From Candidatus Iainarchaeum sp. (GTDB taxonomy: Archaea; Iainarchaeota; Iainarchaeia; Iainarchaeales; UBA10219): a stretch of 64,000 nucleotides of DNA. Location of the stretch: NCBI GenBank assembly GCA_018304425.1, contig JAGVWE010000002.1:124001-188000 (forward strand). The letters are read 5' to 3'. This document shows, piece by piece, positions 24,502 through 31,927 of the stretch. The notes beneath the pieces are model-generated. The model did not search any database, was not told the origin of the DNA, and saw nothing but the letters and a program-made list of their open reading frames with translations. Each line of letters begins with the position of its first letter. Position 1 is the first letter of the stretch. The translations under genes and the position numbers were made by a program.

Positions 24502-25733
24502 CCCGTGGGCCGCCCGATGCCGGAGGGCAGCAGGGACGTGAACGGGATGTAGCCCTTGATGCCCTTGGAAGGCTTCCATTGCGAGGTAAAGGTGTAACAC
24601 CACCTGCGCGCGCTCGCGTTCTGGGAACTTATTTTCGCGCAAAGCTGCTGGTCTTGCTTGGCCACCCCGACTTCCCGGTAACAGTTGTCGGCGTTGGAGA
24701 GCATCGAACACAACTCCGCGTCCTTGGATTTCTTGGCCAACAGGACCAGGCATCCCTCGTCCAGGCTGTCATCGGTTTTCCGGCAGTACTTGGGGTCCCG
24801 CAAGGCCAGTGCCCGGCAGGCCTTCTTGTTCATGCCCTCCAGCGAGTCGCAGGCCTCGTTGTCCGCGTGGTTGAAGGCAACGGTTTGCAGGCACCGCGCT
24901 TTATAGGCGGAATCAGAGATGAGGTCGCAGAGGGAGGGTCCGAAAGCGGTTGCCTTGTCGGGGAGCAGGCCCAGGCACCGGTCCTGGAGCGAGGCCTCTT
25001 CTCCCCCGTGCTTGACCGGGTCATAGTCCAGGCAGTGCTTGGTGAGGGTGATGGCGAAAATATGGCAAGTGGCCTGGTTCTCGGAGTTGACGGCATTGCA
25101 CCGGTCCTGGTTCTTGGTCACGGCGGCCACGCACGTGAACTTGCCGTCAAAGCCCGTTATTTCATCGCAAATGTAGGGGTTGTTGCGGCTGGTGGCAAGA
25201 AAGCCATAACACATGTCTCTTTCCCCGCCCCATTGCTCGCAGCTCTCGATGGGCACGAATTTCGAGACCGCGTCAACGATGGATTTCACCTTGAAGGCGT
25301 CGGGCGCGAAGAGAAACTGGGACACGGCGGTCATGAACGGCGAGTCCGGGCGGAGGTCACTGGAGTACTCCACCACTTGCCTGGCCTTCAAGTCAACCAC
25401 CAGCCACAGGTCTGCCTCGTTTTCCTTGCCGCCCACCGAGTCGTGGATGGTCACCTTGAACCGGTTCTCGCCCCAGGTGAGGACCTCGAACTTCAAGTCG
25501 TAGAGGACCTTGTCCTGCTCGGGTGACAGGACTTCGCGCAGGGTGGGGTCGTTGAAGGCCCCGGCAAACCGCGTGAGCTTGAAGACCAGGGGGTCTTCCT
25601 TGGCAAGGGCCAGGGCTTCCGCCTTGAGCGCTGCCGGGTCCTTGCCCGGGTCGTTGCCTGGAACCAGGCAACCGGCCAACAACAGCAAGGCCAATGCCGG
25701 GAAAACCAATGCCGGGAAAAAAACGGGTTTCAC
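24498..25733 (-). CDS. Cys-rich lipoprotein with repeated Cys motifs
   Basis: A 411-residue exported protein. The signal (FPALALLLLAGC) ends in a lipobox. After a beta-type domain of about 140 residues, the C-terminal 230 residues carry a repeated pattern of Cys pairs about 25-35 residues apart, for example PSLCDLISDSAYKARCLQTV, EACDSLEGMNKKACRALAL and AELCSMLSNADNCYREVGV. The same repeat type occurs in the lipoprotein at 4552-5664, so they are likely paralogs in that part. The GTG at 25733 has a GGTG site upstream. It follows the PAC2 chaperone gene on the same strand. Function unknown, at the outer face of the membrane. Confidence 0.75.
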   Translation of the reverse strand: MKPVFFPALVFPALALLLLAGCLVPGNDPGKDPAALKAEALALAKEDPLVFKLTRFAGAFNDPTLREVLSPEQDKVLYDLKFEVLTWGENRFKVTIHDSVGGKENEADLWLVVDLKARQVVEYSSDLRPDSPFMTAVSQFLFAPDAFKVKSIVDAVSKFVPIESCEQWGGERDMCYGFLATSRNNPYICDEITGFDGKFTCVAAVTKNQDRCNAVNSENQATCHIFAITLTKHCLDYDPVKHGGEEASLQDRCLGLLPDKATAFGPSLCDLISDSAYKARCLQTVAFNHADNEACDSLEGMNKKACRALALRDPKYCRKTDDSLDEGCLVLLAKKSKDAELCSMLSNADNCYREVGVAKQDQQLCAKISSQNASARRWCYTFTSQWKPSKGIKGYIPFTSLLPSGIGRPTG

Positions 25734-25749
25734 CGTCCTTCACCTACCC

Positions 25750-26523
25750 CTACCGCACATAGGATAAGCCACTGGGCGGGCTGTCCTCGGGCTCCTGGAA
25801 TTGTTTTTCGAGTTCCTTGAAGGCCTTCTCGATTTCCTGGGCTTCCTTCTCGATTTTGCTCATGTCCAGCTTGAAGCCAAACCGCTTGATGAGCAACTCC
25901 AACAGCTTTTTGGCCGCGCCGTGGTCGCCGTAAATGAGGCGGGCATTGGTTTCCCCCATGAGGCAAACGCCTTCCAGGTCCTCCCCGGCGCCAAGCCCCA
26001 GAATCAAGCCGGCCGCCCCGGAAATCAGGCCCTCTGGCTTGTCGACGATGGCGCCCAACGCCTTCCACTCGTCCACGGCCTTCTTGGAGGTGCCGGCCAC
26101 GACGACCTTGGGCTCTTCGAACATCCGCTTCTCGCCGACGTTGATGCCGGCCAGCGTGCACACCAGGGTCACGCCCCGGTCCTTGATGGCGCTGACAATG
26201 GCTTGCGCGAACTCATAGTGTTCGGCGGTGCCCCCCAGGCGGACGTCCAGCGAGGGCTGGACCGGCCCCGCCAGGAAGAAAAAGTCCTTCCCTTGCCCGG
26301 AAAAATAGTAGACTTCGTCTTTAATCAACTCGATGAGGCTGTTCCGCGTGTGAACGCTGGGCGGAAAGGAATCGGAGACTATTTCCGCGACCTTCTCGGC
26401 TTTCAACTGCTTGAGCAGGTAATCGACGACTATTTTCCCCACCAAGCCGATGCCCGGCAGGCCCGTGAAAAGAACCGCATCCCTGGCCTTGACTTCCCGC
26501 AAAAACCTTACCTTCGTCGCCAT
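25750..26523 (-). CDS. PAC2-family proteasome assembly chaperone
   Basis: A 257-residue protein of the PAC2 family. Hallmarks are the N-terminal DAVLFTGLPGIGLVGKIVV, the central VCTLAGINVG and GAGEDLEGVCLMGET. A C-terminal coiled-coil helix (MSKIEKEAQEIEKAFKELEK) follows. In archaea such proteins (PbaA/PbaB type) assist 20S proteasome assembly or act as ATP-independent chaperones. It sits just after aIF2-alpha, a common archaeal neighbourhood, but the nop10 gene usually between them is absent. Confidence 0.88.
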   Translation of the reverse strand: MATKVRFLREVKARDAVLFTGLPGIGLVGKIVVDYLLKQLKAEKVAEIVSDSFPPSVHTRNSLIELIKDEVYYFSGQGKDFFFLAGPVQPSLDVRLGGTAEHYEFAQAIVSAIKDRGVTLVCTLAGINVGEKRMFEEPKVVVAGTSKKAVDEWKALGAIVDKPEGLISGAAGLILGLGAGEDLEGVCLMGETNARLIYGDHGAAKKLLELLIKRFGFKLDMSKIEKEAQEIEKAFKELEKQFQEPEDSPPSGLSYVR

Positions 26524-26536
26524 GCTATCCCCTTCC

Positions 26537-27313
26537 TCACTCCATCTTCTCGAACGCTGCTTCCCCCTTGGCCTTGGCCATCAGGGTTGAAACGTCTCCC
26601 GCGACTTCCCGCAACACGCGTTCCGCCTGCTTGTAATCGGTTGAACTCACTTTCACCATCCACTTGCCCGAGCCCAGGTACAACATGCCGACGCCGGCCT
26701 CGCGCTTGGCGTTCTTGGCCTGCACCAACGCGTTCTTTATCTCCAACGCGCCCTCGGGCCGCGGCGATGAAACCGTTAACACGCCTTTGACGGTGCGAAT
26801 CGGCGTCTCGATGTTCTTTTCGACGACCTCCATGAGCGCTGGCAACCACTTCTTGTCCACGCCCGTGGCAGCGGCATCGCCTTCCACGAGCATGGCTTGG
26901 AAGGCCTCGTACAGGGAATCGTATTTTTCGAGCAACGGCTTCTCGATGGCGGCCAGGACTTCCTCCAAGGGAACCTTTTTCTCGCGGGCCACGAGCTCCA
27001 ATAGCTTCTGGCTGCGCTTGGTCTGCTTGTATTCCTCTATCTTGAGGCGCTGCGTGGTGGGGTTGACCTTGTTGAACGACAAATCGATTTGCTCTTTCTT
27101 GTAATCGATGTTCACGACCTGGGCCACCCGCACCTGGTTTTCCTTCACGAAGTTGCGGATGTTCTTGATCCAGCTGCTGGCCACCTGCGAGATGTGCACG
27201 AAGCCCTGCACCCCCGGATACTCCAAGAGCTCGACGAACACCCCGTAGTCGAGGATTTTGACGACCTTGCAGACCACGATTTCAGTGGGTTCCGGAATCT
27301 GGATGTCAGGCAT
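26537..27313 (-). CDS. eif2a: Translation initiation factor aIF2 alpha subunit
   Basis: A 258-residue protein with the standard three domains: an N-terminal S1/OB domain (TEIVVCKVVKILDYGVFVEL, GVQGFVHISQVASSWIKN), a helical middle, and a C-terminal alpha-beta domain (GMLYLGSGKWMVKVSSTDYK). aIF2 brings initiator tRNA to the small subunit; alpha contacts the tRNA. The start at 27313 follows GGGAG; a TTG four codons earlier is an alternative. It belongs to a minus-strand series with PriS, GINS and PAC2. Confidence 0.95.
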   Translation of the reverse strand: MPDIQIPEPTEIVVCKVVKILDYGVFVELLEYPGVQGFVHISQVASSWIKNIRNFVKENQVRVAQVVNIDYKKEQIDLSFNKVNPTTQRLKIEEYKQTKRSQKLLELVAREKKVPLEEVLAAIEKPLLEKYDSLYEAFQAMLVEGDAAATGVDKKWLPALMEVVEKNIETPIRTVKGVLTVSSPRPEGALEIKNALVQAKNAKREAGVGMLYLGSGKWMVKVSSTDYKQAERVLREVAGDVSTLMAKAKGEAAFEKME

Positions 27314-27368
27314 GCGCGCTCCCAAGAAGTTAGCCAGAAATAAGATTATAAAAGCAGCGTAAACGGGT

Positions 27369-27935
27369 TCATTCCTCGATTTCGGCCAGCTTCCGGCCGT
27401 CCAAGAGCTTGGCTATCTCGTAGGGCAGCTCGGCTTTCTGGCCCTTCGAGTAGGGTCCGTACTCCTTCATGTCGATGCCGACGAAGCTCGGGATGTCGGC
27501 CAAAATCTTGATGGAAACGCGTTCGAGTTTCCTCGCCCTCTTGTTGCCCGAGGCGTTGGCGGCGAAGAAGCCGTTGAGCAGCCCCTCATGAGCGTCCAGG
27601 AGCTTCATGATTTCGTTGAACAGCCGCCTTTCCGGCTGCGCCATGTGCTCTTCGGAGGCCTCCTTGGTACGCGAGGCGATGAGGGCCCGGGACAGGATTT
27701 TTTTCTCGCGCATGGCGAAGATTTCTTCCACCATCTTCTTGAGGTTCGTGAAGTCCCTGGACTTGGCGACGGAAAAATCGCGGAGGGACTCGAGGTAGGA
27801 CTCCTTCTCGGCGTCAAGGAATTCCGCGAGCGCGTTATAGAAGTCGGGCTCCACTTCGACGAGCTTGGACGTGTTCTTTTCGAGGCGGTGGATGCGGCGG
27901 ATTTCGTCGTAATTGAGTTCGGCCAAGGCAATCAC
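27369..27935 (-). CDS. GINS complex subunit
   Basis: A 188-residue helical protein with a short C-terminal beta domain, as in archaeal Gins15/Gins51. N-terminal helices include LNYDEIRRIHRLEKNTSKLV and the C-terminus has VSIKILADIPSFVGIDMKEY followed by GPYSKGQ, the small B-domain typical of the family. GINS joins MCM helicase and the GAN/Cdc45-like nuclease in the replisome. The GTG at 27935 is chosen because it begins one base after the primase stop, giving tight coupling. Longer frames would overlap the primase gene. Confidence 0.85.
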   Translation of the reverse strand: MIALAELNYDEIRRIHRLEKNTSKLVEVEPDFYNALAEFLDAEKESYLESLRDFSVAKSRDFTNLKKMVEEIFAMREKKILSRALIASRTKEASEEHMAQPERRLFNEIMKLLDAHEGLLNGFFAANASGNKRARKLERVSIKILADIPSFVGIDMKEYGPYSKGQKAELPYEIAKLLDGRKLAEIEE

Positions 27936-27936
27936 T

Positions 27937-29181
27937 TCAGGGTCTGGGCAGGAGCTCGGCGGCCCCACGGGCAAGGAGGTAGATGGCGGCGAACTCCGGG
28001 AGCTCGACGACCTCCTGCGAGTAGGGGCCGAAACCTTCCCCGCCCAACGAAAACCTGGGGGCCTTTAAGGCTTTAACCTTAACGGTTTCGCCGCCCCCGC
28101 CGAAGACCACGGTTTCCTTCAAGGGGTCGAATGCCGGCAAGGCCTCCAAGGCAACGGTCTTGGCGAGCAAGCCCGTGCTCCCGTGAAGCGTGTCCGGAAC
28201 CCGCACGATTTTGCTGATGTCCGCGGAAGTCTGCCGGTCCACGTCGAGGCGCAACCCCTCCACGGCGTAGGCCAAGAGGTTGCCCCAGAATTGCTCGGTC
28301 TGCTTGCCGGGGAACTGGTGCATCAAGCCCTTGTCCAGGTCGGCCAGGATTTTTTCCCGCTTTTCCAAGAGTTTCTTCGCGGTCGGGATGCCAATGCGGC
28401 CGTATACTGACAAGGCCGAGGCATCCGCCGTGGAAAGGAATTCCGCGAGCCGGTCGAGGAGCCTCCGCGCCCAACCCAGGGCTTCGCCCCGGCTCCGCGG
28501 GGGGCAGACGAAGCGGTGGTCCTCCGTCAGGTAAAACCCCAGCGCCTTGAAGTCCAGGTTGGCGGCCGTCAAGTAGTCCAGCAACTCGATGCGCGCGGGA
28601 TTGGAGAGGTGCTGGACGGCCTCGCTGCGGACGTGGAGGTGGTAGCCCTTGCCGCCCGAGGAATTGATGGCCATGCCATCGGCTGCGGACAAACCGAAAT
28701 CGTTTTCCAGGAAGTCCAGCAAGCGGAACACCTGCTTCTTGACCGCGCCCAGGCATTCCCCGCACACCCATTCCTCGCGTTCCACGCGCTGGCCGCAGGA
28801 CGTGCAGTTCTCCAGGAGACCGGGGCCGTTGGCCCCGCACTTGCCGCACTTCCAGGCATCGTGTTGTTTCTTGCAGTCCGTCTTCAAGTCATCGGCGTCG
28901 AATTCATAGACCAGGTCCGCTTTGATGAACTTCTTGGCCTCCATGGGCCTCCGGTCCGGGTAATTGTAGTAGGCATTCGAGTAAGAAATGTAGAAGGGGG
29001 CCTGCTCGCGCAGGAACCGGTTGAGTTCCTCGCGGGAGCGGAAGGCCAGGTGGCGCTGGTTGATTTTAATGCCATAGTCCCCGGTGCCGAACTCGCGTTG
29101 CGCGAGGTCAGGCGGACCCGCCACCGGGGTTTTTGCATAGTAAGCGCGGAAGCGCTCGCGCAGGAAACCCACGACCTCCAT
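27937..29181 (-). CDS. priS: DNA primase small (catalytic) subunit
   Basis: A 414-residue archaeal PriS. Catalytic acidic residues are in LVYEFDADDLKTD and the nucleotide-binding His region in SGGKGYHLHVRSE; a later conserved Asp lies in LRLDVDRQTSADISKIVRVP. Between the first and second motifs there is a zinc-binding insert with several CxxC knuckles (CGKCG, CTSCG, CGECL), larger than the usual one. The ATG at 29181 gives the normal N-terminus (MEVVGFLRERFRAYY). It is first in the PriS-GINS-aIF2-alpha-PAC2 series; its partner PriL is 11 kb away. Confidence 0.93.
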   Translation of the reverse strand: MEVVGFLRERFRAYYAKTPVAGPPDLAQREFGTGDYGIKINQRHLAFRSREELNRFLREQAPFYISYSNAYYNYPDRRPMEAKKFIKADLVYEFDADDLKTDCKKQHDAWKCGKCGANGPGLLENCTSCGQRVEREEWVCGECLGAVKKQVFRLLDFLENDFGLSAADGMAINSSGGKGYHLHVRSEAVQHLSNPARIELLDYLTAANLDFKALGFYLTEDHRFVCPPRSRGEALGWARRLLDRLAEFLSTADASALSVYGRIGIPTAKKLLEKREKILADLDKGLMHQFPGKQTEQFWGNLLAYAVEGLRLDVDRQTSADISKIVRVPDTLHGSTGLLAKTVALEALPAFDPLKETVVFGGGGETVKVKALKAPRFSLGGEGFGPYSQEVVELPEFAAIYLLARGAAELLPRP

Positions 29182-29249
29182 GCAAGGAAATCCCCCAAAA
29201 AAGCTTAATAAGCGGAACGGCTGACAAGTCATACGACGGGGTTAAGACA

Positions 29250-31535
29250 ATGGAGTCACGTAATCGGGGGCTGGTGCCCGTGCTTTTGCTGGCGGCCGTT
29301 CTTTTGCTGGCGGCCCCGGTGCAAGCCGAGGCAGTCTCCAAGCCACTCTATGACACCAGCCTCGACTATTCCGTGCTGGGCTTGAAAGAGGTTTCCCCGG
29401 ACGGCTTCCTCTCGGTGAAGACCCCGGAGGCCTCGTTCGAGTACAAGGCCTATGCCTTGCTCCCGGAAGAGGCTGGCCTCGTGGGAGTGGGAAGGTTCCA
29501 GCCCACCCTGCAAATTTTCTTGGAGGTGCGGAACGCGGAGGGCGTGCTCCGGTTGACGCGGCTCGCGGACTCCAAGTTCAAACGGCTTGGCTCCACCGCT
29601 TCCACGCCCTACTTCGAGCCGGTGCTCCGGGAGGGCTTCTACGAGGTCAGCGGCGAAAAAGAGTTTTCAGTCGAGTACGCGTGGCCCGTGTACGCGTTGT
29701 TCGGGGAAGCGTTCGGCAGCGTGAACGCAAGGGGCCCCTTCGTGGTCAACGGCCAACGGCTCTCGTCCTTCACCGTGCACGCGCCCAAGAACGCGAAACC
29801 CCTGTTCTTCCGGGACGCGGGAAACCCGGGGGGAGTCTTTTTCCTCGGCCTGCACTCGGCGTTCTACTTCAACCACGTGCAGGCCGCGTTCGCCTATGAA
29901 TTGGAGGGACAAGGGCGGTTGGCCCGGTTCGGGTTCCTGGCCCTCGCCATTGCCTTGGCCGTGCTTGCAACAGCAGCCAACGCGCGCGCGCCCAGGCCGC
30001 GACTGGCCTTTCAGCCGCAGTCCAAAGGCTTCGCGGTTTGCCTGGTGCTGGCCTCCCTGCTGGCCCTGCAGTTGGCCTTCGCGGCCGCACCCGGAAAAGC
30101 GGCAAACCTCACCGTGGTATTGGATGACACGGGTTTTCCCCTGGAAGCCGAGCCACTGGTTTGGTCGTTCAAGGCGCCCTTCCACTTGCTCTTGGCCTTG
30201 GCGAGAACCCAGGCCGTGGAAAGCGTGGTGCTCGGCCAAACCATTCGATGCGGCAAAGACTACGCGTTCCTGCAGCCCGTGTACCGGGAGCTGGCGCGCT
30301 CCGCAGGGCAAGCGCAAGTGCAGGCCACGGCTTTGGCTGCCGACACCGCGTGTGGACAGGAGTTAGGGGAATTGTTCGCCAAAAAAGGGACGGCGGAACC
30401 GGCAACGACTCAGTCAGCAGCACCCTTGCCTGCAACGCCCCTGCAAGCGGCGGCTCGGGCCCTGCAGCGCCTCATTTTTTTGCTGGTGAACGCGGCCGTG
30501 TTCTTCGCGGCGGCCGCGGTCTCGTTGGCGGCGCTGGAGTTGAAGCAGTGGAATGGGTTGATGCCAGGGCAAGGAAAGTGGAAGGTGGTAGGCGAGGCAA
30601 GGAAGTACGGGTGGTTAGGGGCCCTGGCCTTGGCTGCCTCGGCGGGCTTGGCCATGCTCGTGTTGCTGGTGGGCTTCCAGGCCGGCGTGCCCGTGACCTA
30701 TCACGGGGGAAGCGGGCAGGGCCTGACCATGGCCTCGAATTTTTGGCCCCAAGTGTTCGGAGAAGGGCATAGCCTGGCCTTGGCGGCTGCCTTGGCCGGA
30801 ACGTTGGCGGCCTTCCTGGGAGGCAGGCACCGGTTCAGTTTCAAGGCATTGGCTGGCGTGGCGGTCGTGGGCTTGTTCTTGTTGGCGTTGCCGCAAACCT
30901 CGTACGCCGTGAAGCGGAACGCCTTGTCCCTGGCTTGCGCGGACTGCGTGATGGATGAAACCGGGGAAAGCCTGTCGGTTGCGCTGGCCAAAATCGTTGC
31001 GCCCATGAGCCAGGGAAAGGCCTGGCAGTTGCTGGCCGCTTCAACCGAGCCACAGGCCAAAAAGTTCTTCGAAGAAATCGACCGGCTGCGCTACCAGGGG
31101 AGGAGGGAAGAGGCCCTGGCCTTGCTTCGGGAGTTCGCGTTGCGCAACCAGGGCCGGGACTCGGAGGCCGAAGCCCTCTACCGCATTGGCGCGATTTCGC
31201 AGTCCATGGGTCGAAGCCGGGAAGCCGTGAACGGTTTTGCGTTGGCGGCGCGGCGGTTCCCCGCCCACGCGAATGCCGCGGCCGCGCTCTACAACGCGGG
31301 AACCATTGCCTTTTCGTTGAAGGAATATGGGGAAGCCGTGGAAGCCTTGGAGCGGTTGACGAAAGACTATGCGGGCAGCCCGTTCAGGCCGGCCGGCCTC
31401 TACTATCTCGCCCTCGCCTATAGCGCGTCGGGCCAACGCGACCGGGCCGGCCAGGCGCTCGGCGAACTCATCGAAAAGTATCCCGACCACTCGATGGCAG
31501 AGGCAGCGAAGAGCCAGCAGGGGTTGATTGGATGA
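29250..31535 (+). CDS. Large membrane protein with C-terminal TPR repeats
   Basis: A 761-residue protein. It has a signal peptide (VLLLAAVLLLAAPVQA), an extracellular beta-rich domain of about 200 residues, about five to six membrane helices between residues 230 and 590, and a C-terminal TPR-like region of about 150 residues (DSEAEALYRIGAISQSMGRS, AAALYNAGTIAFSLKEYGEA, AGLYYLALAYSASGQ) predicted on the cytoplasmic or outer side. The TPR block resembles YbgF-type trailing repeats. The function is unknown; a scaffold at the membrane is plausible. The next small membrane gene overlaps it by four bases. Confidence 0.7.
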   Translation: MESRNRGLVPVLLLAAVLLLAAPVQAEAVSKPLYDTSLDYSVLGLKEVSPDGFLSVKTPEASFEYKAYALLPEEAGLVGVGRFQPTLQIFLEVRNAEGVLRLTRLADSKFKRLGSTASTPYFEPVLREGFYEVSGEKEFSVEYAWPVYALFGEAFGSVNARGPFVVNGQRLSSFTVHAPKNAKPLFFRDAGNPGGVFFLGLHSAFYFNHVQAAFAYELEGQGRLARFGFLALAIALAVLATAANARAPRPRLAFQPQSKGFAVCLVLASLLALQLAFAAAPGKAANLTVVLDDTGFPLEAEPLVWSFKAPFHLLLALARTQAVESVVLGQTIRCGKDYAFLQPVYRELARSAGQAQVQATALAADTACGQELGELFAKKGTAEPATTQSAAPLPATPLQAAARALQRLIFLLVNAAVFFAAAAVSLAALELKQWNGLMPGQGKWKVVGEARKYGWLGALALAASAGLAMLVLLVGFQAGVPVTYHGGSGQGLTMASNFWPQVFGEGHSLALAAALAGTLAAFLGGRHRFSFKALAGVAVVGLFLLALPQTSYAVKRNALSLACADCVMDETGESLSVALAKIVAPMSQGKAWQLLAASTEPQAKKFFEEIDRLRYQGRREEALALLREFALRNQGRDSEAEALYRIGAISQSMGRSREAVNGFALAARRFPAHANAAAALYNAGTIAFSLKEYGEAVEALERLTKDYAGSPFRPAGLYYLALAYSASGQRDRAGQALGELIEKYPDHSMAEAAKSQQGLIG

Positions 31536-31903
31536 GGGGCGGGAAGGTGTTGGGGGCCGGGCTGGTGCTGGTGGCGTTGCTGGGACTGGCTGGAACGGTG
31601 GGCGCTGAAACGTTGGCGGGTGCGATGCCGAGCCCCAGCCGGGGCACGGCCCTTTATTGGGCGGGCATCGTGGTGTTGGCGGCGCTGCCCTTGATGGGGC
31701 GTTGGCTGGGTTCCCTGGCCTTCTTTGGCGCGGCCGTGCTGGTGGCGAGGGGCCTCATGCGGATTGTCAGCGAATTCGATGGCGGGCGCGTGCTGGAGAG
31801 CCTGGTACCGGGACTCGTGATCGGCGTGCAGTTGGCGTTGGCGTTGGTTGCGACACGCATGGCGGCCAAGGCCGTGAAGGAAGTTGCCAAGCGGATTTTA
31901 TAA
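31532..31903 (+). CDS. Small hydrophobic protein paired with the TPR protein
   Basis: A 123-residue protein with a signal or first helix (GLVLVALLGLAGTVGA) and two more hydrophobic segments. It starts in ATGA overlap with the TPR-protein stop, so the two are probably translated together and may interact. No family recognised. The P-type ATPase gene follows after 24 bases on the same strand. Confidence 0.65.
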   Translation: MRGGKVLGAGLVLVALLGLAGTVGAETLAGAMPSPSRGTALYWAGIVVLAALPLMGRWLGSLAFFGAAVLVARGLMRIVSEFDGGRVLESLVPGLVIGVQLALALVATRMAAKAVKEVAKRIL

Positions 31904-31927
31904 AGACATAGAGCGTACAAGCATTGG

